A DNA stretch of 64,000 nucleotides, taken from positions 682,001 to 746,000 of the forward strand of contig JADJGC010000023.1 of assembly GCA_016708315.1 (NCBI GenBank), read 5' to 3'. This DNA comes from a bacterium (GTDB taxonomy: Bacteria; Zixibacteria; MSB-5A5; CAIYYT01). How positions within the stretch are numbered: the stretch's first letter is position 1; every line of letters starts with the position of its first letter. The notes under the pieces were generated by a model. The model searched no databases and was not told where the DNA came from. It worked only from the letters and a program-made list of their open reading frames with translations. Shown piece after piece: positions 25,942 through 34,287 of this stretch. Made by a program: the position numbers and the translations under genes.

Positions 25942-27774
25942 CTACTCGGCGCGCATAACGGAAATTCCCCAATACTGAGGATTCCTTGGTTTTGTTGCGT
26001 TCCAGTTTCCGAATGAGTGTGATCCATCCGAAACGTAGTGCAGTCGATAGGTCCCGGCGTCGAGATAGATTTGCGTGTCGGCAATTCGATTCTTGTCAGC
26101 GCCACCGGCAGAACTTGTTTTGCGGTAGGTCATTTCCCATACGATGTCGCGGGTCTGTAGGTTTTCTATCCAACCGTAGTCGTACATGTCATCGTCTGAG
26201 CCCTCGCCCATCGCGACTACGTGGACACGGGTGGGTTTGTCCAATGTAAACGAAGTGGTTTCGTCGGCATCATCGCCAACCCGGACAATTCTTGCCAAAA
26301 CGTCTTTCGACTCAGCCTCCTCCTGAAGTTCTGATATCAACGAACGATCGAAAGAGCTGTTGGCAGCGAACAATGTAACACCGTAATTCTTTTGGTCATA
26401 AGGCGCCCCGGCATTCCACGCGCCGTAGGCGTGTGAATCGTCTGTGACATACCCCAAGACATAATCGCCTTTTGGAAGAGTCACGACTTCATCAGCCAGG
26501 CGGTTCTTCTTGGCTCCGCCGGCTGACTCCGTATTACGCTCCTGCATTAGCCAGAATGGTCTTGAGTCACCGAGTCTTTCGATCCACGCATAATCAGCAA
26601 AATCGCCGCTGCCTGAACTGTACTCACCAAGGGCATAGACCCGAACATCGCAATCTTGTTTGACGCGAAAGGGCTTCACCTCCATGAAGTCGTCGCCCGC
26701 ACGAACGATCGAAAGCAGAGCCATTTGCGAAGTCGTTTCTCGATAAGTCGAGACCGACGCCAAATCGCTCTTGGCGACAGCGGTTACACGTACACCGTAA
26801 GCTTCAGGATTGTAGGGCGGTGGGCAGTTCCAATCATCATAGCCGTGTGAATCGTCAGTTACGTAGTAGAGTAGATAGTTACCCTTGTCCAAACGGAAGG
26901 TCCGGCGCGCCATCTTGTTTTTCTCGCCGCCGCCTGCCCAGCGAAGATGCTCGTCTGACATCGACCATTCGCGCTTTCTTGTGTCAGCATTGACGATCCA
27001 GCCATAATCGGCGTAGGAATCGCTCCAGTCGGGAATCTCGCCGATGCATTGGACCTCAATGTCCATCGGCTTAGCGAGCGAGAATCCCACAGAAGTATAT
27101 TGCTCGTGATCAGGATGAAGTATTTCGGCTATAACGCGGTCAGAAGTAAAGGAACATGTAGTGCTGCGGATATCATTGTTGTCGCCGCTGATTTCCAGCC
27201 GATACTCGGCAAGCAGCTCTTCCATCTCATGAGACCAATCACTATCGATAGTCACATTCCAATTATTTTCCTTTAACTGCTTCTCAAGCTTGGCCAGATC
27301 TTCCGCCTTATTGCCAAGCTCCTTTTTTACATCCTCGAGTGCTTGTTTAAATTGATCCCAATCGAGTGAGAAATTCACCCCGTCCCAGCTGTTGACTGGT
27401 CCTGCGTAGTAGTAGACCTGATATTGGCCCGGTTCAAGCTCAAGATTTCGGTCATATTCACGCAGCCGGTCATCGGCTTCGGCTTCATCGGTATTGCTGT
27501 CATCCATGATCCATACTGGCTCAAGGTTCCCAGCCGGAATTATCCACGCGTATGCAGACAGGTATTGATCATTGCTGGAAGCTGCGCCAATTGCACTAAT
27601 ATGTATTGAGGTTGGTTTCTTGACTTCAAATCCCTTGCAGTACAGCTCTCCCTTTCGAAAATCGCGCACCTTGACAAATTGGACGCTTTCAGCTGATACC
27701 GTTACTGCTAAAGCAAGAACGACCAGCGCCGCCGGGGCGATTCCGAAAATGCTGACTGTACTTCTAATTCTCAC
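25942..27774 (-). CDS. Secreted protein with four related beta-rich repeats and a coiled coil
   Basis: The 610-residue protein has a signal peptide (cleavage near VSA-ES, residue 28). The body contains four repeats of about 100-130 residues. Each has a YxWI strand, a WxM segment, an AGGA/AGGG-xKNR motif (clear in repeats 2-4), an LxxGxYxLxYVTDDSH segment and a WNxxxPxxxxYGV end. A charged helical stretch (around FKQALEDVKKELGNKAEDLA) separates repeats 1 and 2. The Asp-Asp-Ser-His core and conserved tryptophans suggest a carbohydrate- or metal-binding sandwich, but no named family is recognised. The start is a GTG at 27774 with AAGGA eight nt upstream, which gives a clean signal peptide. Confidence 0.75.
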   Translation of the reverse strand: MRIRSTVSIFGIAPAALVVLALAVTVSAESVQFVKVRDFRKGELYCKGFEVKKPTSIHISAIGAASSNDQYLSAYAWIIPAGNLEPVWIMDDSNTDEAEADDRLREYDRNLELEPGQYQVYYYAGPVNSWDGVNFSLDWDQFKQALEDVKKELGNKAEDLAKLEKQLKENNWNVTIDSDWSHEMEELLAEYRLEISGDNNDIRSTTCSFTSDRVIAEILHPDHEQYTSVGFSLAKPMDIEVQCIGEIPDWSDSYADYGWIVNADTRKREWSMSDEHLRWAGGGEKNKMARRTFRLDKGNYLLYYVTDDSHGYDDWNCPPPYNPEAYGVRVTAVAKSDLASVSTYRETTSQMALLSIVRAGDDFMEVKPFRVKQDCDVRVYALGEYSSGSGDFADYAWIERLGDSRPFWLMQERNTESAGGAKKNRLADEVVTLPKGDYVLGYVTDDSHAYGAWNAGAPYDQKNYGVTLFAANSSFDRSLISELQEEAESKDVLARIVRVGDDADETTSFTLDKPTRVHVVAMGEGSDDDMYDYGWIENLQTRDIVWEMTYRKTSSAGGADKNRIADTQIYLDAGTYRLHYVSDGSHSFGNWNATKPRNPQYWGISVMRAE

Positions 27775-27918
27775 AATTTGTGTCCTTCCACAGCGAATCG
27801 TTTTGACATCCGCCACCCGGATATAATTACGAATTGCGGCACTATAAGTTTCATCGAGAGGATGCATTTGATACGATAGAATCTACATCAATACTGTCTC
27901 AAGCTGAAACTGTCATAG

Positions 27919-28191
27919 CTATGTCACGGCTCGAAATCGGCCAAAATCGATATCGTCAACCGAGCTATTTTCTGCCCGGAACGTTGCGACATCGACAGCA
28001 ATCCTTGCCGCCTTCATTATCGTTAACCCTGCAGACGATGCCGACAAAAATGCCGCCGCGAACACATCGCCACATCCGGTAGTATCGATTACCTTGCTTC
28101 GAGTTTTCGGTTCAACCCGTCGCGAGACAATTCGAGAGCCTCGTCGGCAACTCGCGATACAGCCGTCACTTCCAAGTGTTACCAGGAAGCG
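27919..28191 (-). pseudogene. C-terminal part of a PfkB kinase, out of frame with its N-terminal part
   Basis: Read from 28191 on the minus strand, this frame gives RFLVTLGSDGCIAS, then the ATP-site signature VIDTTGCGDVFAAAFLSA and a final helix, ending at a TAG at 27921-27919. This is the missing end of the PfkB kinase at 28166-28849. The two frames join exactly if the single G at 28192 is skipped (…DTAK then RFLVTLG). It has no start of its own. Confidence 0.8.
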
Positions 28192-28849
28192 CTTTCGCTG
28201 TATCGGCCATTTCTTCGGTCATGAATCGACGGCAATTTTCGGAGGATGGCGTCAGGCTCGATAGCAGCCGAAACTCAAGTTCATTCATCTGCAGATAATC
28301 TGCGCACCGAACTGTATCCCGCCAATCCTTTGGTCGCCGAAGGTAGCGCGTACCATCGGCGTGGCGACCGAGAGTGCGCGAGTGGAAGTCTATGTATATT
28401 TGTGCTGTCGATTCGCTGCGGAGCCAAGCTAGATTCGAAGTTGAAATGTCACTTCCGGAAATGAAGTTGACCAAGATGTAGTCCGAGTCAACAGCACTTC
28501 GCAACTGACTCCGGCTCACACCACCTACCCAGCCAGATAGTTTTTCTGTCTTATTGGAAGCATCTTGATACTTGAGCAGACAATGATTGTTCTGAGCATT
28601 TACTGTTCGAAGTGCGAATGGTTGTAACTGCGGCAATTTCTGCAGAATTGCTCGAATTTTCTTGTCGTGATCGCGACCGATATTCGCAACCGGCACGATG
28701 ATCAGCCTATCCCCTCCCAACCGCGACAGAACAATCAAGTTATAGAGTATTCCACCGTATCCCTGCGAGCGCGATCCATCGGGGCGAACAACTGTGTCGC
28801 GGTTGATTGTGCCGATTACGGAAATCTTTCGAACTCGCTTCGTTGACAT
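28166..28849 (-). CDS. PfkB/ribokinase family sugar kinase, frameshifted (N-terminal part)
   Basis: PfkB kinases phosphorylate sugars, nucleosides or sugar phosphates. The opening ISVIGTINRDTVV and the GGILYNLIVLSRLG segment are the substrate-binding half of the fold. The frame ends in a stop soon after MNELEFRLLSSL; the ATP-binding half with its DTTGxGD motif continues in another frame after a one-base insertion near 28192. Joined, the protein would be about 310 residues, a normal length. The gene is either recently inactivated or affected by a sequencing indel. The ATG at 28849 has no ribosome site but lies 6 nt after a good -10 box. Confidence 0.75.
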   Translation of the reverse strand: MSTKRVRKISVIGTINRDTVVRPDGSRSQGYGGILYNLIVLSRLGGDRLIIVPVANIGRDHDKKIRAILQKLPQLQPFALRTVNAQNNHCLLKYQDASNKTEKLSGWVGGVSRSQLRSAVDSDYILVNFISGSDISTSNLAWLRSESTAQIYIDFHSRTLGRHADGTRYLRRPKDWRDTVRCADYLQMNELEFRLLSSLTPSSENCRRFMTEEMADTAKALPGNTWK

Positions 28850-28855
28850 CAATCA

Positions 28856-28884
28856 AATCTAATCAATATCAAGACCGGGAGCAA
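28856..28884 (-). promoter_or_regulatory. Promoter of the PfkB gene (leaderless type)
   Basis: TTGCTC, a 17-bp spacer and TAGATT end 6 nt before the ATG at 28849. It partly faces the divergent promoter of the glycosyltransferase gene. Confidence 0.5.
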
Positions 28885-28896
28885 CGTCTTGGAAGA

Positions 28897-28925
28897 TTGA
28901 CTTGGCTCGTGCGAATCGATATCAT
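28897..28925 (+). promoter_or_regulatory. Promoter of the GT4 glycosyltransferase gene (leaderless type)
   Basis: TTGACT, a 17-bp spacer and TATCAT end 9 nt before the ATG at 28935 and directly abut another ATG at 28926, which would be upstream of the transcript start. Confidence 0.5.
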
Positions 28926-28934
28926 ATGACGATT

Positions 28935-30074
28935 ATGAAAATCGGATTCGATGCAAAACGGGCGGTCTTCAACATGACCGGCCTGGGCAACTACTCGCGA
29001 ACACTGATCAGGACGCTGGCTGTCCAATACCCGCAAGATGTATTCAAGTTGTATTCTCCCGGGCTGAGTGAAAATCCTCGACTGGATTTCCTCAAGAACA
29101 CCCCAAACGCGACAATCTCGGTTCCGAAAGGGATCTATGCTGGAACACTTAGCGGCATTTGGAGGTCGTTCGGAGTTTGCAGTGATATTAAGCGCGATAA
29201 AATTGACGTTTTCCACGGGCTCAGCAACGAACTGCCGTTTGGCATAGGTCGAATCAGAACTTCGAAGATCGTCACGGTTCATGACCTGATCTTCAAGCGT
29301 TACCCGCAGTATTATCCGGGCCTGGACCGCCGAATCTATGACATCAAGACTCGCTACGCCTGCCGCGTGGCGGATGCTATTGTCGCAGTTAGTGAACAAA
29401 CCAAAAGCGACATCGTGGAATTCTACAAGACGGATCCAAAGAAGATTGTCGTCATCTACCAAAACTGCGATCAGAGTTTTTCGCAGTCTGTTGGCGAAAA
29501 CGAAAAGTCCGCAGTGCGTTCGCGCTACAATTTTCCCTCGCAATTCGTCCTCTACGTTGGTTCGATTGAAGAGCGCAAAAATCTCCTCGGGCTGGTCAAG
29601 GCAATCGCCGCCCTTAGGAAAACACACGACTTGTTTCTGGTCGCGCTTGGACGCGGCACTGCTTATCAAAAAGAAGTTGAACGATTCGTGGAATCCTCCG
29701 GCATGAGCGACCGCATTCAGATCAGATCCGACGTCGCCTTCTCTGACTTTCCCGCAATCTACCAGATGGCGCAAGCATTGGTATATCCTTCGCATTTTGA
29801 ACGCTTCGGCAATCCGATACTTGAGGCACTATGGAGCAAAACGCCGGTAATAACGTCAGAAGGCGGCTGTTTCAACGAAGCCGGTGGTCCGGCGAGTATC
29901 TATGTTAATTCAAAAAACTCAGAAGAAATCGCCGAGGCCTTGCGAAAAGTCCTCGGCGATTCAAATTTGCGGGCTAAGATGATATCCGGGGGCTACACAC
30001 ACGCCCAGAAATTCCGTGAAGAGACTGTCGCTCGCCAAATGATGGATCTATACAAGAGCCTTCAAGGGCGATAG
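28935..30074 (+). CDS. Glycosyltransferase, GT4 family (GT-B fold)
   Basis: The 379-residue protein has the two Rossmann-like halves of GT-B enzymes. The first has AKRAVFNMTGLGNYSRTL, an acceptor loop, and the VTVHDLIFKRYP segment typical of GT4 enzymes related to mannosyl- and rhamnosyltransferases. The second has FVLYVGSIEERKNLLGLV, the nucleotide-sugar site. The motif VYPSHFERFGNPILEA supplies the conserved Glu pair (E-x7-E). The sugar donor cannot be told from sequence. It probably acts on cell-surface polysaccharide. Its start is chosen from the promoter position and family alignment; a start at 28926 is possible. Confidence 0.9.
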   Translation: MKIGFDAKRAVFNMTGLGNYSRTLIRTLAVQYPQDVFKLYSPGLSENPRLDFLKNTPNATISVPKGIYAGTLSGIWRSFGVCSDIKRDKIDVFHGLSNELPFGIGRIRTSKIVTVHDLIFKRYPQYYPGLDRRIYDIKTRYACRVADAIVAVSEQTKSDIVEFYKTDPKKIVVIYQNCDQSFSQSVGENEKSAVRSRYNFPSQFVLYVGSIEERKNLLGLVKAIAALRKTHDLFLVALGRGTAYQKEVERFVESSGMSDRIQIRSDVAFSDFPAIYQMAQALVYPSHFERFGNPILEALWSKTPVITSEGGCFNEAGGPASIYVNSKNSEEIAEALRKVLGDSNLRAKMISGGYTHAQKFREETVARQMMDLYKSLQGR

Positions 30075-30797
30075 TTACTGCGCAGCCTTAAACTCAGCTT
30101 TGCCTGCTGCCAGTTGAACTCGGCCAAGTTCCTTTGCTGCAGCATCACGGAAGACGATGACCGCCGATTTCGGGTCATATCCGCATTTCTTGAGGCAATC
30201 GTTCCAATAGTTGAATGCTGATACCGCAGTCTTGCGCTGGTCTTCAGCCGCGAGGGAGTTCCATTCATCAGCAGATACCGTCATTGCAGCAGAAGGGGAT
30301 TCCCCATCAATGCCGGCAACGCCCGAAATGATCTTAAGCGCCGGATCGACGCGACTGGCGTCAAATTTGAATCTCGTCCACGGATCGACATAACGCTCGG
30401 TAGTCAGGAGCGTCTCATAAACATGAGCGGTTCGGCCATCGGCAAGTTGCACTTTCCACCACTTGTCCGTCAACTCGACAAGTTTGACTTCGGTGCCGCG
30501 CGGCAATTGCGCCACCACATCTGACGTCGTACTGGGTTTGCTGCGGACATTAATTAGATCCTTAATCACCCATCCGGATGACGACTGCTCTTCCGCTGCG
30601 GCGGCTGCATCGGAAGCCGCACCGGCAGCCGCATCAGACTGCTTTGCCGCATCCTGTGCCTTGACTTCCTCGTTAACGGGCGGAAGCGTCGATTCAGTTT
30701 TCTTCCCACAACCGACGAGGGTCGCAATCAGCATCAGACTTGATAGACCCACGATGATCAGGCGGCGCGACAATTCGGATTTCTTATTCATACTCAC
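30075..30797 (-). CDS. SH3-domain lipoprotein
   Basis: The 240-residue protein has a lipoprotein signal with lipobox LVGC (Cys at about residue 28). A low-complexity Ala/Glu/Ser linker follows, then a bacterial SH3 domain (IKDLINVRSKPSTTSDVVAQ through WWKVQLADGRTAHVYE) and a 100-residue C-terminal region that I do not recognise. Bacterial SH3 domains usually bind peptidoglycan or cell-wall peptides. The GTG at 30797 sits seven nt after AGGAGG; an ATG two codons later is also possible. Its stop abuts the convergent glycosyltransferase gene. Confidence 0.85.
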   Translation of the reverse strand: MSMNKKSELSRRLIIVGLSSLMLIATLVGCGKKTESTLPPVNEEVKAQDAAKQSDAAAGAASDAAAAAEEQSSSGWVIKDLINVRSKPSTTSDVVAQLPRGTEVKLVELTDKWWKVQLADGRTAHVYETLLTTERYVDPWTRFKFDASRVDPALKIISGVAGIDGESPSAAMTVSADEWNSLAAEDQRKTAVSAFNYWNDCLKKCGYDPKSAVIVFRDAAAKELGRVQLAAGKAEFKAAQ

Positions 30798-30837
30798 TCT
30801 GTTGCCTCCTTGGTATGACAGTGTAATGTTATTCACG

Positions 30838-30866
30838 AATATTGATCAGTTTGGGCGGGCTGTCAA
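30838..30866 (-). promoter_or_regulatory. Sigma-70-type promoter of the SH3 lipoprotein gene
   Basis: A consensus TTGACA, a 17-bp spacer and AATATT lie upstream of the gene, giving a leader of about 35 nt that contains AGGAGG. Confidence 0.6.
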
Positions 30867-30903
30867 GTCCAATTCAGACGTACGTGAGAACCGTCCGATT
30901 TTC

Positions 30904-31815
30904 TCAGTATTTGCCAATTGTGGACTTCCAGCGTCGATGCGTCCAGAGCCACTGCCCGGGATAACGTCTGACAGCATCGCCAAGATGTGCAGAGAAGGCA
31001 CCGAGTAGCCGGCTTATCTCCTCTTCTCGTGGAGCGCTTCGATTCGGTTCGACAATAGCCGGAATTGTTAGATTCAGTTTCTCGCCATTGCGAATTAGAA
31101 ATATGGGTACCAAAGGCGCATTATAATGGTAGCTGAAAGATGCAATTCCGCGATGATATGATGCCGGTGTACCCATGAAGTCGACAATCACTCCCTCGGT
31201 TCCGGCATCCTGGTCAGCTACCAAGAGAATCGGGGCGCCGTTTTTGAGAGCACGCGGAAGTTCTCTCGCTGCAGCATGGCTATGGATGATGGTGTTATTC
31301 TCCATTTGGGCAATGCGCAACTGGTTGATATAGCGGTCTACCAGCTTGTTGCTCTGTTCCTGCGCAACGAAGCGGCACTCTTTGAATTCGCGACCGATGT
31401 GCTGGCCGAGGATCTCCCAATTCCCGATATGACCAGTCGCAAACACGACTGGACGACCAGTAGACAATATGGTCCTAATCGCTTCAAGTTGAGAAAGTGC
31501 ATGTGGCGGTGTATTGATCCGCGCCAATGCCGATTTGGCGTCCGCTACATCGAAGGCGTTGTTTGCAATGTTTTGATAGACTGCACGAATAATCGGCTTG
31601 AACTCGGCGGGAGTCGACTCGGAAAACACCAGATTCAGATTTCGACGGGCTACTTCGACACGACTTGTCGTAAGTAATCGTGCGGCACCAGCAAGAAAGC
31701 CGGCAAAGGGTTTCTTTAATCTGTCCGGCGTTAAGTTGACAAGCAGGTGAAAGGCGCGGACAAACAAATACTCAATAACGTGTTGAATCTTCTTCAGAGT
31801 CTTTCCATGGCTCAT
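30904..31815 (-). CDS. Lysophospholipid/lipid A acyltransferase, LpxL/HtrB family
   Basis: LpxL-type enzymes add a secondary acyl chain to lipid A or related glycolipids at the inner membrane. The 303-residue protein has an N-terminal hydrophobic anchor, the catalytic H-x4-E in GHIGNWEILG near residue 128, QEQSNKLVDRYINQLR, and the conserved LLVADQDAGTEGVIVDFMG and YPGQWLWTHRRWK segments. This supports a Gram-negative outer membrane. The ATG at 31815 lies 44 nt inside the end of the upstream metallopeptidase gene, so the two are co-transcribed. Confidence 0.9.
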   Translation of the reverse strand: MSHGKTLKKIQHVIEYLFVRAFHLLVNLTPDRLKKPFAGFLAGAARLLTTSRVEVARRNLNLVFSESTPAEFKPIIRAVYQNIANNAFDVADAKSALARINTPPHALSQLEAIRTILSTGRPVVFATGHIGNWEILGQHIGREFKECRFVAQEQSNKLVDRYINQLRIAQMENNTIIHSHAAARELPRALKNGAPILLVADQDAGTEGVIVDFMGTPASYHRGIASFSYHYNAPLVPIFLIRNGEKLNLTIPAIVEPNRSAPREEEISRLLGAFSAHLGDAVRRYPGQWLWTHRRWKSTIGKY

Positions 31816-32707
31816 CGTCCGATCCGGAATAGTCAAAGTCGGTGCTTTGGTACTTTTCTTCTTCTTTCCAGCGATCAATAGCCGTCTTCTTGCGCTTGCG
31901 AATGACAATCCACCCGAAAACGACAATCAAAGCAAGTATGATCCAGAGTCCCGACATGTCGGAGATTATAGCAAACAACGTGTAATTGTCCGACAGGAAT
32001 TTGCGATAGTCGGACTCGAATCGCCAGAACGAAACTCCGAAAGTGTTGTGAAACGCCTCGCTCATATTCTGACCGGCAGAAAAGGCGTCCAGCAGGTCGA
32101 GAAATGCCAATTCGCCGTAGCGAGTGAATATGAAATTGACTACTAAATAACTCTGCGCATACGCCAGATTCGCTTCGCCCTGATGAAACCGATTCACGTC
32201 ATCAATATCGCGTAACGGCAGGATTGACTTCGTTATCTGCGCGGAAGCAACAGTGGTGACGTGGGCAAATGTCCACTCACCGGCAAACCACGAGGCAAAT
32301 CCTTCATCGATAAATCTGGGGAGACGCGCCGTATTGACCTTCCGACTCAAAGCGATGTGCGCCAGCTCATGTTGCAGTAGGTCTGCCGTGTTGCCGGGAT
32401 AGCGATTCATCATTGGCTGACGCAGAATGATCAGGTTACGCGAAGGTATTGCCGCGCCTGCGCCCCATTCGGGGATCTTGCCGCCGGCCAGGGCGTCGAA
32501 CTCCTCCTGGCTTTGGACTATTGCAATGTCAATCGTGTCATTGAAGGATATACCCAGCATTTTGGCAAGTCGCAAAGCCGCGACCTCCAGAACCAGGCGC
32601 ATTTCCTTGTCTTGCGAATCAACAGCCGGCGTGAACCGGAAGGTAGCTGCCTGAAGTGATATCGCTGCAGTAAGAACGATCGCGATTAGGAGGGAAATGA
32701 CTTTCAC
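31772..32707 (-). CDS. Membrane-anchored zinc peptidase, MA-like (HExxH)
   Basis: The 311-residue protein has an N-terminal signal or anchor, an extracytoplasmic gluzincin domain and a C-terminal transmembrane helix (around WIILALIVVFGWIVI) followed by a basic-then-acidic cytoplasmic tail. The zinc site is LLQHELAHIAL, with the third ligand probably in DEGFASWFAGE about 25 residues on, the peptidase MA-like arrangement. The substrate is unknown. The GTG at 32707 is chosen because a TATACT box ends 6 nt before it, and the signal peptide starts there. An ATG at 32731 overlaps the -10 box. Confidence 0.85.
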   Translation of the reverse strand: MKVISLLIAIVLTAAISLQAATFRFTPAVDSQDKEMRLVLEVAALRLAKMLGISFNDTIDIAIVQSQEEFDALAGGKIPEWGAGAAIPSRNLIILRQPMMNRYPGNTADLLQHELAHIALSRKVNTARLPRFIDEGFASWFAGEWTFAHVTTVASAQITKSILPLRDIDDVNRFHQGEANLAYAQSYLVVNFIFTRYGELAFLDLLDAFSAGQNMSEAFHNTFGVSFWRFESDYRKFLSDNYTLFAIISDMSGLWIILALIVVFGWIVIRKRKKTAIDRWKEEEKYQSTDFDYSGSDDEPWKDSEEDSTRY

Positions 32708-32713
32708 AAGAAT

Positions 32714-32719
32714 AGTATA
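32714..32719 (-). promoter_or_regulatory. -10 box of the MA-like peptidase gene (leaderless type)
   Basis: TATACT ends exactly 6 nt before the GTG at 32707 with no Shine-Dalgarno. The -35 (TTTCGT, 17 bp upstream) is weak. Confidence 0.45.
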
Positions 32720-32946
32720 CGATTCTACCATGAAAAACGAAAGCGGGGCGGCTCACTTTGGGCTCGAAATTCTCGTCAAAACCACGGCTGCCTTTCTTTC
32801 AAATCGACGCAGGAGTCCAGAATCTGGCGGCTTGAAGCATCTGAATGGCGGGTTCAAGGGAAAGTGAGCCCATTAATGCTTGACCGACGAGCCGGTACGA
32901 TTTAGCTTAAGGCAATTATTCTCTTTTATCGAACGGAGCAACGCAG

Positions 32947-34278
32947 ATGCGCCTACTCATGGCAATATTAACCGGTTTACTACTGACAGCTTTCGCTCAG
33001 TCAATGGCGGCAGGTTTTGACCTCGCAGTCGACGAAAGCAAACTCAGTAATGGCTTAACAGTGCTGATCGCACCAGACACAACGGCTGTTACAGTCAGCG
33101 TCTTCACATTTGTCAATGCCGGTTCGCGCGATGAGGACCGCGCCGGAGTCACCGGGTTGGCGCATGTGTTCGAACACATGATGTTTCGCGGCACGGAGAA
33201 GTATCCGATGTTTTCTGATGCCGTTTCTCCGCTGGGCGCCGAAACCAATGCCTGGACGACCAACGACTATACAGCGTACTTCTTGAACGCTGAATCTCGT
33301 TTCCTTGACAAGATGCTGGACATCGAATCCGACAGAATCCGCAATTTGATCTTCACTAATGAGACATTTCGCACCGAACTTGGGCCTGTCAAGGAAGAGC
33401 GCCGTCGCGGAGTCGTCGATGATCCGGATGGCTTCTTGAGTGTTGAATTGGAGCGGCTCGCCTATACGATTCACACCTACCACCATCCGGTAATTGGCTG
33501 GGAAGAAGACCTTGAACAAAACATGACGTCAGACGACGGACTTGAATTCAAGAATCGTCATTACGTGCCCAACAATTGCATTTTGGTGATATCCGGCAAT
33601 GTTGTCGTCGAAGAGACCAAGAAGTTGGTCGAGAAATACTACGGCGACTGGAAGCAGGGTGAAGCATACACGTCACTTGTGCTGCCCGAGCCTGCACAAA
33701 CAGGCGAGCGAACTAAGAGCTTCACCTGGAAGGATGACGAGGTTTCGCCGCTGATGAGAATCGCGTTCCATTTGCCATCCACCAAACAAGATCTGGAAAG
33801 CCTTGCGGCGATCAACCTGATCAATGAGGTGCTCTTCTCCAACTCCGGACGGCTCACCCGATTGCTGAAGGATGAACTGTTGCTCGTCGAATCGATTGGC
33901 GGAGACGGCGAAATGCGCAAAGACCCCGGCATCGAAGTTATCTCTGCACGATTGCGAAAAGGCGCATCCCTTACGGCCGTGATTGATTCTGTTTACAGTG
34001 CCTTGCGCGTCATAAGTTCAACTCCGATTTCTGACGAGGAATTGGATCGCGCCAGGAACAACTCGCGTGCTCGTATGATTTTCGGTCTCAATAGCCCGTC
34101 ACGTATTGCATCATCATTGGGTGTACACCGGGTTATCAACGACGACTATCGCACTTTGATGAAGCTCTTCGAGTTGTATGCTTCCGTTTCAGCAGAGAAA
34201 ATACGCAGTCTCGCTTCGGAAGTCTTCGCGCCAACCAATAGAACAGTAGTAACGCTTGTGCCAAAGAGCGGGATTTAA
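32947..34278 (+). CDS. M16 family zinc peptidase, catalytic subunit
   Basis: The 443-residue exported protein has a signal peptide (cleavage near SMAAG, residue 22). The inverted zinc motif is GLAHVFEHMMFRG (HxxEH), with a downstream Glu in the ELGPVKEERR segment as third ligand. A second M16 lobe follows with YVPNNCILVISGN and a C-terminal half-domain. The next gene, 9 bp on, encodes a related lobe lacking the zinc site, so the two probably form a heterodimer like other bacterial M16 pairs. GGAG lies upstream of the ATG. Confidence 0.94.
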   Translation: MRLLMAILTGLLLTAFAQSMAAGFDLAVDESKLSNGLTVLIAPDTTAVTVSVFTFVNAGSRDEDRAGVTGLAHVFEHMMFRGTEKYPMFSDAVSPLGAETNAWTTNDYTAYFLNAESRFLDKMLDIESDRIRNLIFTNETFRTELGPVKEERRRGVVDDPDGFLSVELERLAYTIHTYHHPVIGWEEDLEQNMTSDDGLEFKNRHYVPNNCILVISGNVVVEETKKLVEKYYGDWKQGEAYTSLVLPEPAQTGERTKSFTWKDDEVSPLMRIAFHLPSTKQDLESLAAINLINEVLFSNSGRLTRLLKDELLLVESIGGDGEMRKDPGIEVISARLRKGASLTAVIDSVYSALRVISSTPISDEELDRARNNSRARMIFGLNSPSRIASSLGVHRVINDDYRTLMKLFELYASVSAEKIRSLASEVFAPTNRTVVTLVPKSGI

Positions 34279-34287
34279 GGAGTGACC

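Noticed and set aside
32750..32870. A 10-bp inverted repeat (GGCTCACTTT / AAAGTGAGCC) with about 100 bp between arms, before the M16 genes
   Set aside because: The arms are far apart and no second copy or functional context was seen, so it may be chance.
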